Positions 1 to 8,681 of a DNA stretch of 35,013 nucleotides are shown here, in pieces. Each line of letters opens with the position of its first letter. The stretch's first letter is position 1. The position numbers were made by a program, and so were the translations under genes. The DNA is from Chloroflexota bacterium (GTDB lineage: Bacteria > Chloroflexota > UBA11872 > VXNJ01), in the NCBI GenBank assembly GCA_030744875.1, contig JASLPR010000053.1:1-35013 (forward strand), written 5' to 3'. The notes under the pieces are model-generated. The model was not told where the DNA came from, ran no database searches, and was given only the letters and a program-made list of their open reading frames with translations.

Positions 1-1
1 T

Positions 2-553
2 CTCACCCACAACCACCCCGTGGCCCCCACCCCCGAAGACAACGCCAAGCGCGCCACCGGCAAGGACCGCTTCCGAATCCAAATCGGCGGGCTCCCGGTG
101 GCCCTTACTCCCGGCGAGGCCGTCCTGCGCGGCGGCTATGCCCTTAGCCAGCTCGGGGTCAAGCTCGTCCCGATGATGCACGGCCGCCAGTCCGCCAACC
201 GCGGATCGGTCAACGGTATGCTGGTCCTCATGGTCGGCTCGCGCGATCCCGCCGCCGCCTTCTACGCTGCCGGCCTCATCGAAGCCGGGCTCGCCGTCCA
301 CTCTCCGTTCCCCGCCCGCGCCGACACCTCCGCCGACATCATGGCGCTGTCCCTCGGCCTCACCGAGTACGAAGCCGGCGTCGTCGCCACCGGCCTCGCC
401 GACGCCCGCGACTTCATCCATCCCCTCTCCGGCCAGATTCTTTCCATCCTCGCCAACGACGTCGAGGCCCCCATCATCGCTGACAATGCCGACCCCGAAA
501 GAGGCTGCATCGCCGCCGCTGAAACCATCGACGAGCTCCTCGTCGGCGCCTAG
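2..553 (+). CDS. Unrecognised protein, probably 5'-truncated by the window edge
   Basis: I do not recognise the family. The frame is open from the first bases of the window with no upstream stop. A GTG at 20 could start a 177-residue protein, but it has no ribosome binding site in front, so the gene probably begins outside the window. The visible part is soluble, mixed alpha/beta and Ala/Gly-rich, without a membrane segment or signal peptide. Conspicuous stretches are GGYALSQLGVKLVPMMHG near residue 38 and LIEAGLAVHSPFPARAD near residue 86. It ends 95 bases before a same-strand ATP-grasp-like gene and a KamA-like gene, so it may belong to their operon. The role is unknown. Confidence is high that it codes and low for the start. 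Confidence 0.65.
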   Translation, partial: LTHNHPVAPTPEDNAKRATGKDRFRIQIGGLPVALTPGEAVLRGGYALSQLGVKLVPMMHGRQSANRGSVNGMLVLMVGSRDPAAAFYAAGLIEAGLAVHSPFPARADTSADIMALSLGLTEYEAGVVATGLADARDFIHPLSGQILSILANDVEAPIIADNADPERGCIAAAETIDELLVGA

Positions 554-648
554 CCCTTCTCGCCCCTCCGTCACTAATCTTCCCTATCTCCACCCCGACG
601 GTTGTTAGACTTTCCATCGGCACAACCCTTCAGAACGAGAGTCGCCGC

Positions 649-2079
649 TTGACCGCACTCGCCGATGCCGCCCTCCACGACCAGGTCATGCACGTCAACA
701 CCGGGCTCCCCGAAAGCGGCCTCTACGGTGCCGCCAAACCCGTCGGCGACGGGTCCCGGGTGCCCTGGCGGCTTTCGCCCGAGCCCATCACCGTGTCCCC
801 CGCCCAGGCCGCCGGACTCGAGTCGTTGGGCCAGCACCTGCTCGAGTTCTACGTCGTCGCCAATCGCCTCTACTTGGCCAGCGCCCGCGGCACCCAGGCC
901 CCTTGGATCGCCAAGTTGCTCGATCGAGGCAAGTCCGACCAGGCCCTCGAACTCGCCCGCCTCAACCGGCTCAAATCGCGCCTGCCGGTAGTCATCCGAC
1001 CCGACCTCATGGCCGTTGGCGATGACGGCTTCATCGCCACCGAGCTCGATTCCGTTCCCGGCGGTATCGGCCTGGTCGACGCGCTCACCGTCCGCTACCG
1101 CGACATCGGCCATACCATGCTCGGCAACCAGTGCGGGCTGGTCCCGGAACTCGCCCGCACCCTTGTCTCCGAAAGCGGCCTGGAAGCCCCCTTCGTCGCC
1201 GTGGTCGTTTCCGACGAATCCGAGTCCTACCGCGCCGAGATGAACTGGGTCGGCGAGCGCCTCAACCAGTTCGGCGTCCGCGCCGTCACGGTCCACCCGC
1301 GCCAGATCGCCGTCGAAGACGAGGCCATCGTCGCCCGCCTCGACACCCACGTCGAAAAGGTCGATCTGATCTACCGCTTCTTTGAACTGCACGATCTGGC
1401 CAACGTCCCCAACGTCGATCTGATGTTCCACGCCATGCAGCGCCGGCGCATAGTCATGACCCCGCCGCCGAAGTTCCACCTGGAAGAAAAGCTCATGATG
1501 GCTCTCTTTCACCACCCCGAGCTGGCCCGCTATTGGGAAAGAGAACTCTCCCGCGAGGCCCTGCCCGTCCTGCGGCAGGTCATCCCCGCCACCTGGGTGC
1601 TCGACCCCACCCCGATCCCGCCCTTCGCCGCCATCTCCCCGCCGTTCCGGTCCGCCGACCGCACCGTGCGACGCTGGTCCGACCTCAAAGACATGACCCA
1701 GAAGCAGCGCCGCCTGGTGCTCAAGCCCTCCGGCTTCTCCGAACTGGCCTGGGGCGCCCGCGGCGTCACCATCGGCCACGACGTGCCGACCGAAGAGTGG
1801 AACACCGCCGTCGACACCGCGCTCGACGGATTCGCCGACGGCCCCTACATCGTCCAGCCCTACCTCGCCAGCCGCCGCATCCCCGCCCGCTACTACGATT
1901 TCGAAGACCAGACCGTCAAAGAGTTCGACGCCCGCGCCCGCTATTCCCCTTACTACTTCGTCCGCGACGGCCGCGCCGGGCTGGCCGGCGTCCTCGCCAC
2001 CGCCTGTCCCGCCTCCAGCAAGGTCCTCCACGGCATGCCCGACGCCGTCATGGCTCCAGTTCAGGTTGCCACCGGCTAA
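649..2079 (+). CDS. ATP-grasp-like ligase (circularly permuted type, putative)
   Basis: A 476-residue soluble protein starting at TTG 649, with a purine-rich GAACGAGAG upstream. Features resembling circularly permuted ATP-grasp enzymes (the glutathionylspermidine-synthase-like group) are visible. These are an acidic/glycine segment ELDSVPGGIGL near residue 132, a lysine-bearing helix FHLEEKLMMALFHHPEL near 277, a nucleotide-binding strand LVLKPSGFSELAWGARGV near 356, and YIVQPYL followed by a region rich in Asp/Glu. Family members use ATP to form an acyl-phosphate and join a carboxylate to an amine. The substrate here cannot be read from sequence. The KamA-like gene starts 20 bases downstream, so co-expression is likely, and a beta-amino acid from KamA would be a plausible amine partner (inference). 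I am fairly sure of the ATP-grasp fold and not of the reaction. Confidence 0.7.
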   Translation: MTALADAALHDQVMHVNTGLPESGLYGAAKPVGDGSRVPWRLSPEPITVSPAQAAGLESLGQHLLEFYVVANRLYLASARGTQAPWIAKLLDRGKSDQALELARLNRLKSRLPVVIRPDLMAVGDDGFIATELDSVPGGIGLVDALTVRYRDIGHTMLGNQCGLVPELARTLVSESGLEAPFVAVVVSDESESYRAEMNWVGERLNQFGVRAVTVHPRQIAVEDEAIVARLDTHVEKVDLIYRFFELHDLANVPNVDLMFHAMQRRRIVMTPPPKFHLEEKLMMALFHHPELARYWERELSREALPVLRQVIPATWVLDPTPIPPFAAISPPFRSADRTVRRWSDLKDMTQKQRRLVLKPSGFSELAWGARGVTIGHDVPTEEWNTAVDTALDGFADGPYIVQPYLASRRIPARYYDFEDQTVKEFDARARYSPYYFVRDGRAGLAGVLATACPASSKVLHGMPDAVMAPVQVATG

Positions 2080-2099
2080 CTCCGGGACGACAATCAACC

Positions 2100-3212
2100 A
2101 TGCCTCCCAAGCCTTCTGCCGCCGGTCCGAGCCAGACCCCCGAGTGGAAACAGCTCATGCGCTGCAGCCTGCGCCGTGGCTCCGACGTGGCCGAGTTCAC
2201 CCCCGAAGAGCAGGCCGACATTGACCGCGTCCGCCGGCTCTATCCCTTCTTTTCCAACGAGTACTACACGGGCCTCATCCAGGAGAAGGACGACCCTATC
2301 TGGAAGCAGGTCATCCCATCCGCCGAAGAACTCGACGCCGCCGACGACTACGTACTCGACTCCCTCGGTGAAGACGGCGACGACTCCCCCGTCAAGCACC
2401 TGACCCACCGCTATCCCGACCGCGTCCTCTTCACCGTCACCTACACCTGCGGAGTCTACTGCCGCTTCTGCACCCGCAAGCGCAAAGTCGGCAAGAACCC
2501 GGTCCCGCCCTGGCACGAATTGGAAGCCGTCTTCGCCTACCTGCGCGAGCACACTGGCGTCCGCGACGTCCTCCTCTCCGGTGGCGACCCGCTCCTGTTG
2601 GCCGACGATCAACTCGACCGCATCCTCACCGAGCTGCGCGCCATCCCCCACATCAAGATCCTGCGCATCGGCACCAGGCTCCCCTGCGTCCTCCCTCAGC
2701 GCATCACCCCTGAGCTGGCCGACATGCTCAAGAAGCACCACCCGCTCTACATAAATACGCACTTCAACCACCCCCGCGAGCTCACCCCCGAGGCCGCTCG
2801 CGCCTGCGCCCTGCTCGCCGACGCCGGCATCCCGCTCGGCTGCCAGACCGTGCTGATGAAGGGTATCAACGACGACATTGAGATCATGAAGGAACTCATG
2901 CTTGGCCTGCTCGACATGCGCGTGAAGCCTTATTACCTCTATCAGGCCGATCTCGTCACCGGCACCGGCCATTTCCGCACCGATGTCCAGACCGGCATCG
3001 ACATCGTCAACGGACTTCAGGGCCACATCACCGGCTTCGCCGTCCCGACTTACATCATCGATGCCCCCGGCGGCGGCGGGAAGATGGCCGTCGGGCCCAA
3101 CCGCCTCCTCGAACTCAACGACGAGCACGCCGTTCTCGAAAACTACGAGGGCAACACCTTCAAGTATCCGGCCCGCGCCCCCGAAGGCACCCTGATCCAA
3201 GACTACGTCTGA
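2100..3212 (+). CDS. kamA: KamA-family radical SAM aminomutase (lysine 2,3-aminomutase-like)
   Basis: A 370-residue radical SAM, PLP-dependent aminomutase. The cluster motif CGVYCRFC lies near residue 116, followed by the SAM-binding GGDPL. The PLP lysine sits in APGGGGK near residue 323. In clostridial lysine 2,3-aminomutase two aspartates grip the lysine side-chain amine, one in a GVND motif and one just before APGGGGK. Both are kept here (GINDD and IIDAPGGGGK), which favours lysine over another substrate. The expected reaction is L-lysine to L-beta-lysine. The protein is shorter than clostridial enzymes (about 416 residues) and nearer in size to the EF-P modifying EpmB, but no EF-P or EpmA gene lies in the window. 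No beta-lysine acetyltransferase is seen either, so the osmolyte pathway is not supported. It lies 20 bases after the ATP-grasp-like gene, probably in one operon. Confidence 0.88.
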   Translation: MPPKPSAAGPSQTPEWKQLMRCSLRRGSDVAEFTPEEQADIDRVRRLYPFFSNEYYTGLIQEKDDPIWKQVIPSAEELDAADDYVLDSLGEDGDDSPVKHLTHRYPDRVLFTVTYTCGVYCRFCTRKRKVGKNPVPPWHELEAVFAYLREHTGVRDVLLSGGDPLLLADDQLDRILTELRAIPHIKILRIGTRLPCVLPQRITPELADMLKKHHPLYINTHFNHPRELTPEAARACALLADAGIPLGCQTVLMKGINDDIEIMKELMLGLLDMRVKPYYLYQADLVTGTGHFRTDVQTGIDIVNGLQGHITGFAVPTYIIDAPGGGGKMAVGPNRLLELNDEHAVLENYEGNTFKYPARAPEGTLIQDYV

Positions 3213-3245
3213 CAACCGCACGGAATCCTACGGGTTCTTCTTGTC

Positions 3246-3322
3246 TGGGTCGAGGGCGGGCAACGGGTCCGGCTAGCGCCATTGCCTGCTCGACCGTTTG
3301 ATCCCGCCGCCGCCTCGACCCA
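3246..3322. other. Long inverted repeat between kamA and the SDR gene
   Basis: A perfect 10-base arm (TGGGTCGAGG at the left, its complement at the right) flanks about 57 bases, with GCGGG/CCCGC pairing partly extending it. It lies in the 147-base gap after kamA. It has no run of T after the right arm, so it is not a standard intrinsic terminator. Its size resembles a tRNA, but the T-arm and anticodon arm are missing. It could slow transcription or be chance pairing in GC-rich DNA. Confidence 0.3.
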
Positions 3323-3359
3323 AAATGATCGGGCCTGCAGACCAGCCGAAAGGCCCCTC

Positions 3360-4117
3360 ATGACCGACCCGTTAGGCGGCAAAGTCGCCTTCGTTACCGG
3401 CGCCGGATCCGGCATCGGCGCCGCCACCGCCTTGCACCTCGCCCAACGCGGCGCCCGCGTCGCCGTCACCGACATCGACCCCGACGGCGTGCAGTCAACC
3501 GTCGGCGCCATCGAATCCGCTGGCGGCGAAGCCCTCCTCATCCAGCTCGATGTCACCGACGAAGCCGCCGTCGGGTCCGCCGTGCAGCAGACCGTCGACC
3601 ATTTCGGCACGCTCGACTGCGCCGTCAACAACGCCGGCACCAACGGCCAACCCGGCCCCGTCGCCGGCTACCCCGCGAGGCTTGGGACCGCGTCATCGCC
3701 ATCAACCTCACCGGCGTCTGGCTCTGCCTCCAGGCCGAGATTCGTCAGATGCTTGAATCCGGCGGCGGTTCCATCGTCAACGTCTCGTCCAGCGCCGGGC
3801 TCAGTGGCCATCCGGTCAACGCCCCCTACGCCGCCTCCAAGCACGGCATCATCGGCCTCACCCGTTCCGCCGCCATCCAGTACGGCACCGACAATATCCG
3901 CATCAACGCCGTCTGCCCCGGCGTCATCGAGACCCCGATGGCCGCCTTCACCAAGAACAACCCGGACCTCGCCGCCGCCCTGCTCAAGCGCCACGCCCTC
4001 GGCCGTTTCGGCCAGCCCGAAGAAGTCGCCCACGCTATCGCCTACCTCTGCGACCCCGACGCCTCCTCCTACATCACCGGCATCGCCCTACCCGTCGATG
4101 CGGGGTATTTGGCCTGA
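3360..4117 (+). pseudogene. Short-chain dehydrogenase/reductase, split by a -1 frameshift
   Basis: Together the two frames make a typical classical SDR of about 252 residues. The first part (from ATG 3360, with GAAAGG about 7 bases upstream) holds the cofactor motif TGAGSGIG and the VNNAG motif. The second frame begins at GAGGCTTGG (3677) and gives EAWDRVIAINLTG, catalytic serines in VSSSAG, the active-site Tyr-x-x-x-Lys in YAASK, and the usual ending ITGIALPVDAGYLA. Restoring one base near 3671-3676, for example CCCCGCCGAGG instead of CCCCGCGAGG, joins them without any other change. All catalytic residues survive, so a sequencing error is as likely as a recent mutation. The family oxidises or reduces alcohols and ketones with NAD(P). 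The substrate is unknown. Confidence 0.8.
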
Positions 4118-4238
4118 GGGTTTCACCCAGAGAATCCATATGTAGGCCACAGTCGCGGAAGTCCTTCAGCGAGTACGCAAAGCCTTGTTAGGGCAATATT
4201 TGGGGGGAGGTAGCTAGCGGAACCGGAGAGCGATCACG

Positions 4239-4349
4239 ATGGGCCGACGGATAGTGAAGGTCCCGATCTGGGCATGGCTGATTGTTCTACTGCTGGCGGC
4301 GATCTTGGTTCTGCAAGTCCTGAATCCTCGTGAATTCGAGCCCTACTGA
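4239..4349 (+). CDS. Small single-pass membrane protein (36 residues), putative
   Basis: ATG 4239 is preceded at good spacing by CCGGAGAG. The 36-residue product has basic residues at the start (MGRRIVK), then one hydrophobic helix of about 18 residues (WAWLIVLLLAAILVLQVL), then an acidic tail. This is the shape of a small N-in membrane peptide. Its end overlaps the next gene by 20 bases, which suggests translational coupling. No family is recognised. The surrounding 800 bases are AT-richer than the rest of the window. A chance ORF cannot be excluded, but the ribosome site and the hydrophobic profile argue for a real gene. Confidence 0.45.
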   Translation: MGRRIVKVPIWAWLIVLLLAAILVLQVLNPREFEPY

Positions 4350-4944
4350 TTCGGACGCTCGGAAACTAGCTGCACAGTGGACCGCAGCGATCGGTACGGT
4401 CGGAGCGGCGGGTTTTGCCGCATTTGCCGCAGGGCAAGCGTGGAGGGCGTTTCGGCAGCAGCAAGTGGAGAACAAACTCACCCGATTCCCAGTGTTTGGC
4501 GTAGTGCATTTCGACGACCAGCCTTGGCACCGCAATTTCGGCAGCGGAAGCGCGATTCTGAGCATCCTTGTTCATGAGAGTCCGGAGGCGACTGGCAACG
4601 TCTCCGGAAGCCCGTTCACCGGAGACTGGGCTGGGAAGGTCACGCATGTGCTGTCCCCGGCATATGCAATCGAAGCAAGCGGAGAGACTTCGCTCAGTTT
4701 CTACTTCGACGATGAGATCGTGGAGCAGATGAAACTAGGCTCCACCGGCTTCTCATTCCTGCTCCGCGGATTCGCACCGAATCCAAGCGAATCATTCCAA
4801 CAACGATTGTTCTTCATGATCGGCAGTTACCAAGAGTGGGAGCCGTGGCAATTCTGGATGAAGCCAACCTTCGCGATCCCGACTGAGTGGAACGTTGACG
4901 AAGACGACCCAGGAATCCACATACCTGTAGATAAGGGAACGTAG
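4330..4944 (+). CDS. Hypothetical protein with N-terminal membrane helix
   Basis: A 204-residue product from GTG 4330, overlapping the preceding small ORF. Residues 12-38 (LAAQWTAAIGTVGAAGFAAF and on) form an Ala/Gly-rich helix that probably crosses or enters the membrane. The rest is a soluble, aromatic- and acid-rich domain ending in an acidic tail. No catalytic motif or family is recognised. The base composition is clearly less GC-rich than flanking genes, and codons such as ATT, CGA and GAA are commoner than in neighbours. This fits an accessory or recently acquired gene. There is no strong ribosome site, so expression may depend on coupling to the upstream small ORF. Confidence 0.6.
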   Translation: MNSSPTDSDARKLAAQWTAAIGTVGAAGFAAFAAGQAWRAFRQQQVENKLTRFPVFGVVHFDDQPWHRNFGSGSAILSILVHESPEATGNVSGSPFTGDWAGKVTHVLSPAYAIEASGETSLSFYFDDEIVEQMKLGSTGFSFLLRGFAPNPSESFQQRLFFMIGSYQEWEPWQFWMKPTFAIPTEWNVDEDDPGIHIPVDKGT

Positions 4945-4978
4945 CAGGTGGTGGCGGGCAGATGCTCCCCTCTGCCTC

Positions 4979-6949
4979 CTAAGGCATCGCCCCGATGGCC
5001 CTTAGATACTCCGCCCCGACGTTCCCCCGCACGACCCCGAACGGCCCGCCCAGCTCCGGCCGGTATTCCAACCTGGCCCGCTGGAAGTACTGCACCGTCG
5101 TCCCGTTTTCCGTCAGTTCCTGCGAGATCGGGTAGCCAAACGCATCCAGCCCGCCCTGCTGCTCCCAGTACTTCTTGAATGCGTAGTGGATCGACTGCCC
5201 GGTCTCCACGAAATAGCGATGCTCGCCCGACGACTCAAACGCCACATCGTTCGGGTAGTCGAACCCGCCGGTCAGGATGTCGCCCAGCAATCCAAGCTGG
5301 ATCACATACTTGGTCCCGGACAGCTCCGGGTGGTACTCAAGCTTCGTCCGCTGGAAGTACTGCACCGTCAGCCCGTTCTCGGTGAATTCCTCCGTCAGCG
5401 GCATCCCGAAGGCCTCCACTCCGCCGTTCGCCTCGAAGAAATCTTTGAATCCGAAGATCACATTGTGACTCGTCTCCGGGAAGTACCGTGACTGCCCGCC
5501 GGGCAGCGCCAGGTCCGCCACCGGCTGCACCCACGGGAACTGGATGCGCATTTCGAACCGCGTACTCAGGATCGTTCCGAGATCCGTCGGCGTCCGGCGA
5601 TTGAACACCGCCTGGAAGAAGCTGGCCGTCAGCCGCCGGGTGTTCTCCGTCCCGGCCACCACTACCGACCGCAGCCGGCCGCTGGCCGAGCGATCCCCGA
5701 AGTCGATCGACAACAGCGCGCCCACTCGCGTCGATGCCTTCGCGTTGAGCATGTCCTCCAGCACCCGCATCGGGAACTGCGCCGTAGACCACGACGTATC
5801 CGGCGCGCCGGCGTCAAAGGCCGTTCCCGACGCGTCCACATCGGCGAAGCCGCGCAGGTACGGCAGCGTCTCCAGGAACACATCCTCCACGTTCTCCGTG
5901 TGCCCGCCGCCGCTGGAAAAGAAGTACGCCCGGATCGGCACCCCGGCGTAAGTAATCACCTGGTTCCGCGTCGCGTCGATCGCCGCGTTCGTCTGCGCGT
6001 TCTCGCGGTTTGCCCCCTCATACACCTGGAAGAACGTCGTATCGTCCATATCCCACCAGGGGTTCCCCGGGTTCATGCTGGTCAGCGCATAGGTCCGGGC
6101 CGCCAGCGACTGCGCCACCAGCGCCTCGTGCGGCCAGTTCGACGGCATCTCCGCCGGCACCACCCCGCGCAGGTAGTCCTCCAGATTCACCTCGTTCACC
6201 GTGTCCAGGTAGCCCTCGGCGTTCTGCCGGATCCAGATATCCCCGCGGTAGGTGTCGTAGAAGAGCGTCCCGTTCGAGCCCGGCACGGAGCGCGTGAACT
6301 TGTGATACATCTGCAATCGGGTCTCGTGGTTCAGCGCGATGATCTTCATCGCCCCCGGGAACGCAAACGAAATCATGTGATTCCCTGCCGGGTCGAACAG
6401 CTGCACCTGGAAGCCGTTCCGCGCCGGATTCGTCAGCATCGTCAGCCGGGTGCCCGGTTCCAGGGGGCCGGTGACTCCCTCTATGGCCCACTGCCCGCCC
6501 CAGCCCCAGATGTTCGCCGGCAGCTTGTTCGACGACGGGAAGGAGCCATCGGCGGCCGGCGGCAGATAGTTCTCATCCACCATCACCCGCACGCGGGTGC
6601 TGTCGGTGCCATACGGGCCGATGGCGGTGTTCTGGTAGTAGGCGCCCACGATCTGCGCCGCGTTCTGCCCCTGCTCGGCGCGGCCCTTCGCCCCGTACTG
6701 CGACATCCCGACGCCGTGGCCGTTGCCCGATCCGCTGAAGCTGATGACCTGGTCGGCCTGATACAGCAGTGCGGCCGCATTAACGGTGGGAATCGCCGGC
6801 GGCAGCAGCGAAGCCAGCAGGGTCAGGACGGCCAGCGCGGGCCACAATTTCCGAATGCGCGGCCGCGCACGCAAAAGTCTAGATAAGCCGGCCCCCGGAC
6901 GCCGCCTCCCTGCCCGGGAACCCGGCGATTTGCCGGTCAAGTTGAGCAA
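4979..6949 (-). CDS. Secreted SpoIID/LytB-domain protein with two C-terminal repeats
   Basis: A 656-residue exported protein. A basic N-terminus is followed by a hydrophobic signal or anchor at about residues 34-58 (LWPALAVLTLLASLLPP). The central part resembles SpoIID/LytB: GNGHGVGMSQYGAKG near 75, the segment VNLEDYLRGVVPAEMPSNWP, AQSLAARTYAL, and YFFSSGGGHTENVEDVF. SpoIID in endospore formers is a lytic transglycosylase acting on peptidoglycan. Many relatives occur in non-sporulating bacteria as amidase enhancers or envelope proteins. The last 170 residues hold two repeats of about 68 residues (from 488 and 578), each with RYF.ET, AFG.P, TVQYFQR and LEY.PEL. Tails of this sort are common in Chloroflexota exported proteins and may bind the cell surface. 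The gene stands alone between convergent and spaced neighbours. Confidence 0.85.
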   Translation of the reverse strand: MLNLTGKSPGSRAGRRRPGAGLSRLLRARPRIRKLWPALAVLTLLASLLPPAIPTVNAAALLYQADQVISFSGSGNGHGVGMSQYGAKGRAEQGQNAAQIVGAYYQNTAIGPYGTDSTRVRVMVDENYLPPAADGSFPSSNKLPANIWGWGGQWAIEGVTGPLEPGTRLTMLTNPARNGFQVQLFDPAGNHMISFAFPGAMKIIALNHETRLQMYHKFTRSVPGSNGTLFYDTYRGDIWIRQNAEGYLDTVNEVNLEDYLRGVVPAEMPSNWPHEALVAQSLAARTYALTSMNPGNPWWDMDDTTFFQVYEGANRENAQTNAAIDATRNQVITYAGVPIRAYFFSSGGGHTENVEDVFLETLPYLRGFADVDASGTAFDAGAPDTSWSTAQFPMRVLEDMLNAKASTRVGALLSIDFGDRSASGRLRSVVVAGTENTRRLTASFFQAVFNRRTPTDLGTILSTRFEMRIQFPWVQPVADLALPGGQSRYFPETSHNVIFGFKDFFEANGGVEAFGMPLTEEFTENGLTVQYFQRTKLEYHPELSGTKYVIQLGLLGDILTGGFDYPNDVAFESSGEHRYFVETGQSIHYAFKKYWEQQGGLDAFGYPISQELTENGTTVQYFQRARLEYRPELGGPFGVVRGNVGAEYLRAIGAMP

Positions 6950-7055
6950 TATTCAGTTATCGATTGGCGGCGAAATCACTCGCACAAAGTCTCGCGTGGT
7001 CGCAAGGATTATAGGGGCGCGTTTTCTCCGGCGGCAACGAACTCGACTCCTTGCC

Positions 7056-8681
7056 TCATCCCCCCATCCGCCGGTAGCCGCGGTAATCCAGCGGAAACTC
7101 GATCAGCGACGGCCCGTCCAGCGCCAGGCATTCCTCCACCTTCGCTGCCAGGTCGGACTCCGACACGGCCCGCACCGCGTTCATCCCGACCCCGGTGGCG
7201 ATTGCCACGAAATCCGGCGTGCCGAAGTCGTTCGGGCTCCCGCGCAGGTTGTCGCCTTCCGACTTCAACCGGATCAGCGACAGCGTCGTATCCACCGCCA
7301 CCAGCACCACCACCCGCCGCCCCGTCCTTGCCAGCGTGTCCAGGTCGCCCAGGCACATCAGCAGGCCGCCATCGCCCACCAGCGCCACCACCGGCTCGTC
7401 GCCCACGTGGTGCGCCGCCCCGATCGCCCCCGGCAGCCCGTAGCCCATCGTCGACAGCCCGTTCGAGACCAGGAAGGTGTTCGGCGAAAACACCTCCCAG
7501 TACTGGCACAGTGCCAGCTTCAGCATGCCGACATCGCACACCACCACCGTCTCCCGCCCCACCGTCCCGCGGATCGACTCGATCGCCGCGTACGGCTGGA
7601 TGCCGCCCTTGCTGGCGGCCGGCGGCGCCAGGTCCGACTCCGGTTTCGCCTCCACGTCCTTCCACGCCGCCCGCCGGCACTCCGCCGCCCGGTCCACGCC
7701 GCTGCCCTTCGCCGTCCCGTCCACCGCCGCGTCGCGCAGCGTCGCCGCCACGTCGGTCACTAGCCGCTCCGCCGGAAACGCCGGGTCCTCTCGCGCTATC
7801 TCCGCCAGGTCCAGCACCTCGCCGTAGCGCCAAGGCCTTATGAAATCCGTCCCGTCCAGGCCGACGCCGATTACCAGGTCCGCGTCTTTCAACAGGCTCT
7901 GCAGCTTCGCCGATCCGTACGACGCGTACACACCCGCCAGTCGCGGGTCTTCCGAGCTGACCCAGCCCTTCGCCTTTGGCGTGATCACGATCGGGACGTC
8001 CCACGCCTCCGCCAGTTCCGCCAGCCCCTGGCTGATCGCCGGGTTGCGCACGCCGATCCCGGCCACTAACGCCGGCCGCTCGGCCTGTTCCAGCCTTTCC
8101 CGCAGCACATCGCCCTGCGCCGGCTCCGCCGGTCTTGTTCTTGCCTCATCCTCTGGCGCCCAATTTGTCTCCGCTATACCAGCCTGCGCGTCGTCCGAAG
8201 ACAGCGCCACGCAAACCGGACCCATCATCGGTGCAATTGCCGTGTCCCACGCCCGCTCCAACAACTCCGCGCAGTTGCCCGCGTACATCCGCTCCACCAG
8301 CTTCGACACCGGCCGAAACAGCTCCAGCAGGTCCACATTCATGTGCGTCCACTCGGCCCGGTCGGAGTCGTTGAACTCGCCCATCAGCAGCAGCACCGGG
8401 GTCCGATCCAGCATCGAATTGGCGATCCCGTTCACGATATTCGTCGCCCCCGGGCCTACCGTGCACAGGCACACCGCCGGGCGGCCCGCCAGCTGCGCCT
8501 CGGCGTCGGCCATGTGCGCCGCGAAGGTCTCGTGATGGGTCAGTACGAAGGCGATCCCCTCCTCCTCCAGCGCCTCGATCAGGTGGGTCACCTCGCCGCC
8601 GGGCAGGCCGTAGACGCGCTCGATCCCGCGACTCGCCAGGAACCTCGCGGTCTCCCGCGCCACCGTCGATTCGCTCGCCAT
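7056..8681 (-). CDS. Thiamine-diphosphate-dependent enzyme, acetolactate synthase-like
   Basis: A 541-residue protein with the three-domain layout of the acetolactate synthase/benzoylformate decarboxylase superfamily. The pyrimidine domain holds the activating glutamate in HHETFAAHMADAEA and TVGPGATN. A central Rossmann-like domain follows. The diphosphate domain holds NGLSTMGYGLPGAIGA and GDGG. ATG 8681 is chosen because GGAAGGATG lies just upstream; the frame runs further 5' but without homology. At the second metal-ligand position, 27 residues after the GDG aspartate, the usual NN is replaced by VD. An aspartate could still bind magnesium. No small regulatory subunit or branched-chain synthesis gene is adjacent, so it may be a decarboxylase or carboligase of another pathway. 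The superfamily assignment is sure and the substrate unknown. Confidence 0.82.
   Translation of the reverse strand: MASESTVARETARFLASRGIERVYGLPGGEVTHLIEALEEEGIAFVLTHHETFAAHMADAEAQLAGRPAVCLCTVGPGATNIVNGIANSMLDRTPVLLLMGEFNDSDRAEWTHMNVDLLELFRPVSKLVERMYAGNCAELLERAWDTAIAPMMGPVCVALSSDDAQAGIAETNWAPEDEARTRPAEPAQGDVLRERLEQAERPALVAGIGVRNPAISQGLAELAEAWDVPIVITPKAKGWVSSEDPRLAGVYASYGSAKLQSLLKDADLVIGVGLDGTDFIRPWRYGEVLDLAEIAREDPAFPAERLVTDVAATLRDAAVDGTAKGSGVDRAAECRRAAWKDVEAKPESDLAPPAASKGGIQPYAAIESIRGTVGRETVVVCDVGMLKLALCQYWEVFSPNTFLVSNGLSTMGYGLPGAIGAAHHVGDEPVVALVGDGGLLMCLGDLDTLARTGRRVVVLVAVDTTLSLIRLKSEGDNLRGSPNDFGTPDFVAIATGVGMNAVRAVSESDLAAKVEECLALDGPSLIEFPLDYRGYRRMGG

Noticed and set aside
574-2097. Long open frame antisense to the ATP-grasp-like gene
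   Set aside because: High GC content leaves antisense frames open. The translation is Gly/Val/Asp-rich with no motif, while the plus strand has clear family features.
3246-3322. tRNA-like element with GGGTCGA/TCGACCC ends
   Set aside because: The acceptor-like arms pair and the length is close to a tRNA, but no T-arm (GTTCGA-type loop with a five-pair stem) sits beside the 3' arm and no anticodon arm folds. Kept only as an inverted repeat.
3360-4117. Programmed frameshifting or recoding in the SDR gene
   Set aside because: There is no slippery heptamer, downstream structure or known precedent for this family. A one-base error or mutation is simpler.
4957-4976. Hairpin GGCAGA/TCTGCC as an intrinsic terminator
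   Set aside because: The stem is only six pairs with an eight-base loop, and no T-run follows on either strand.
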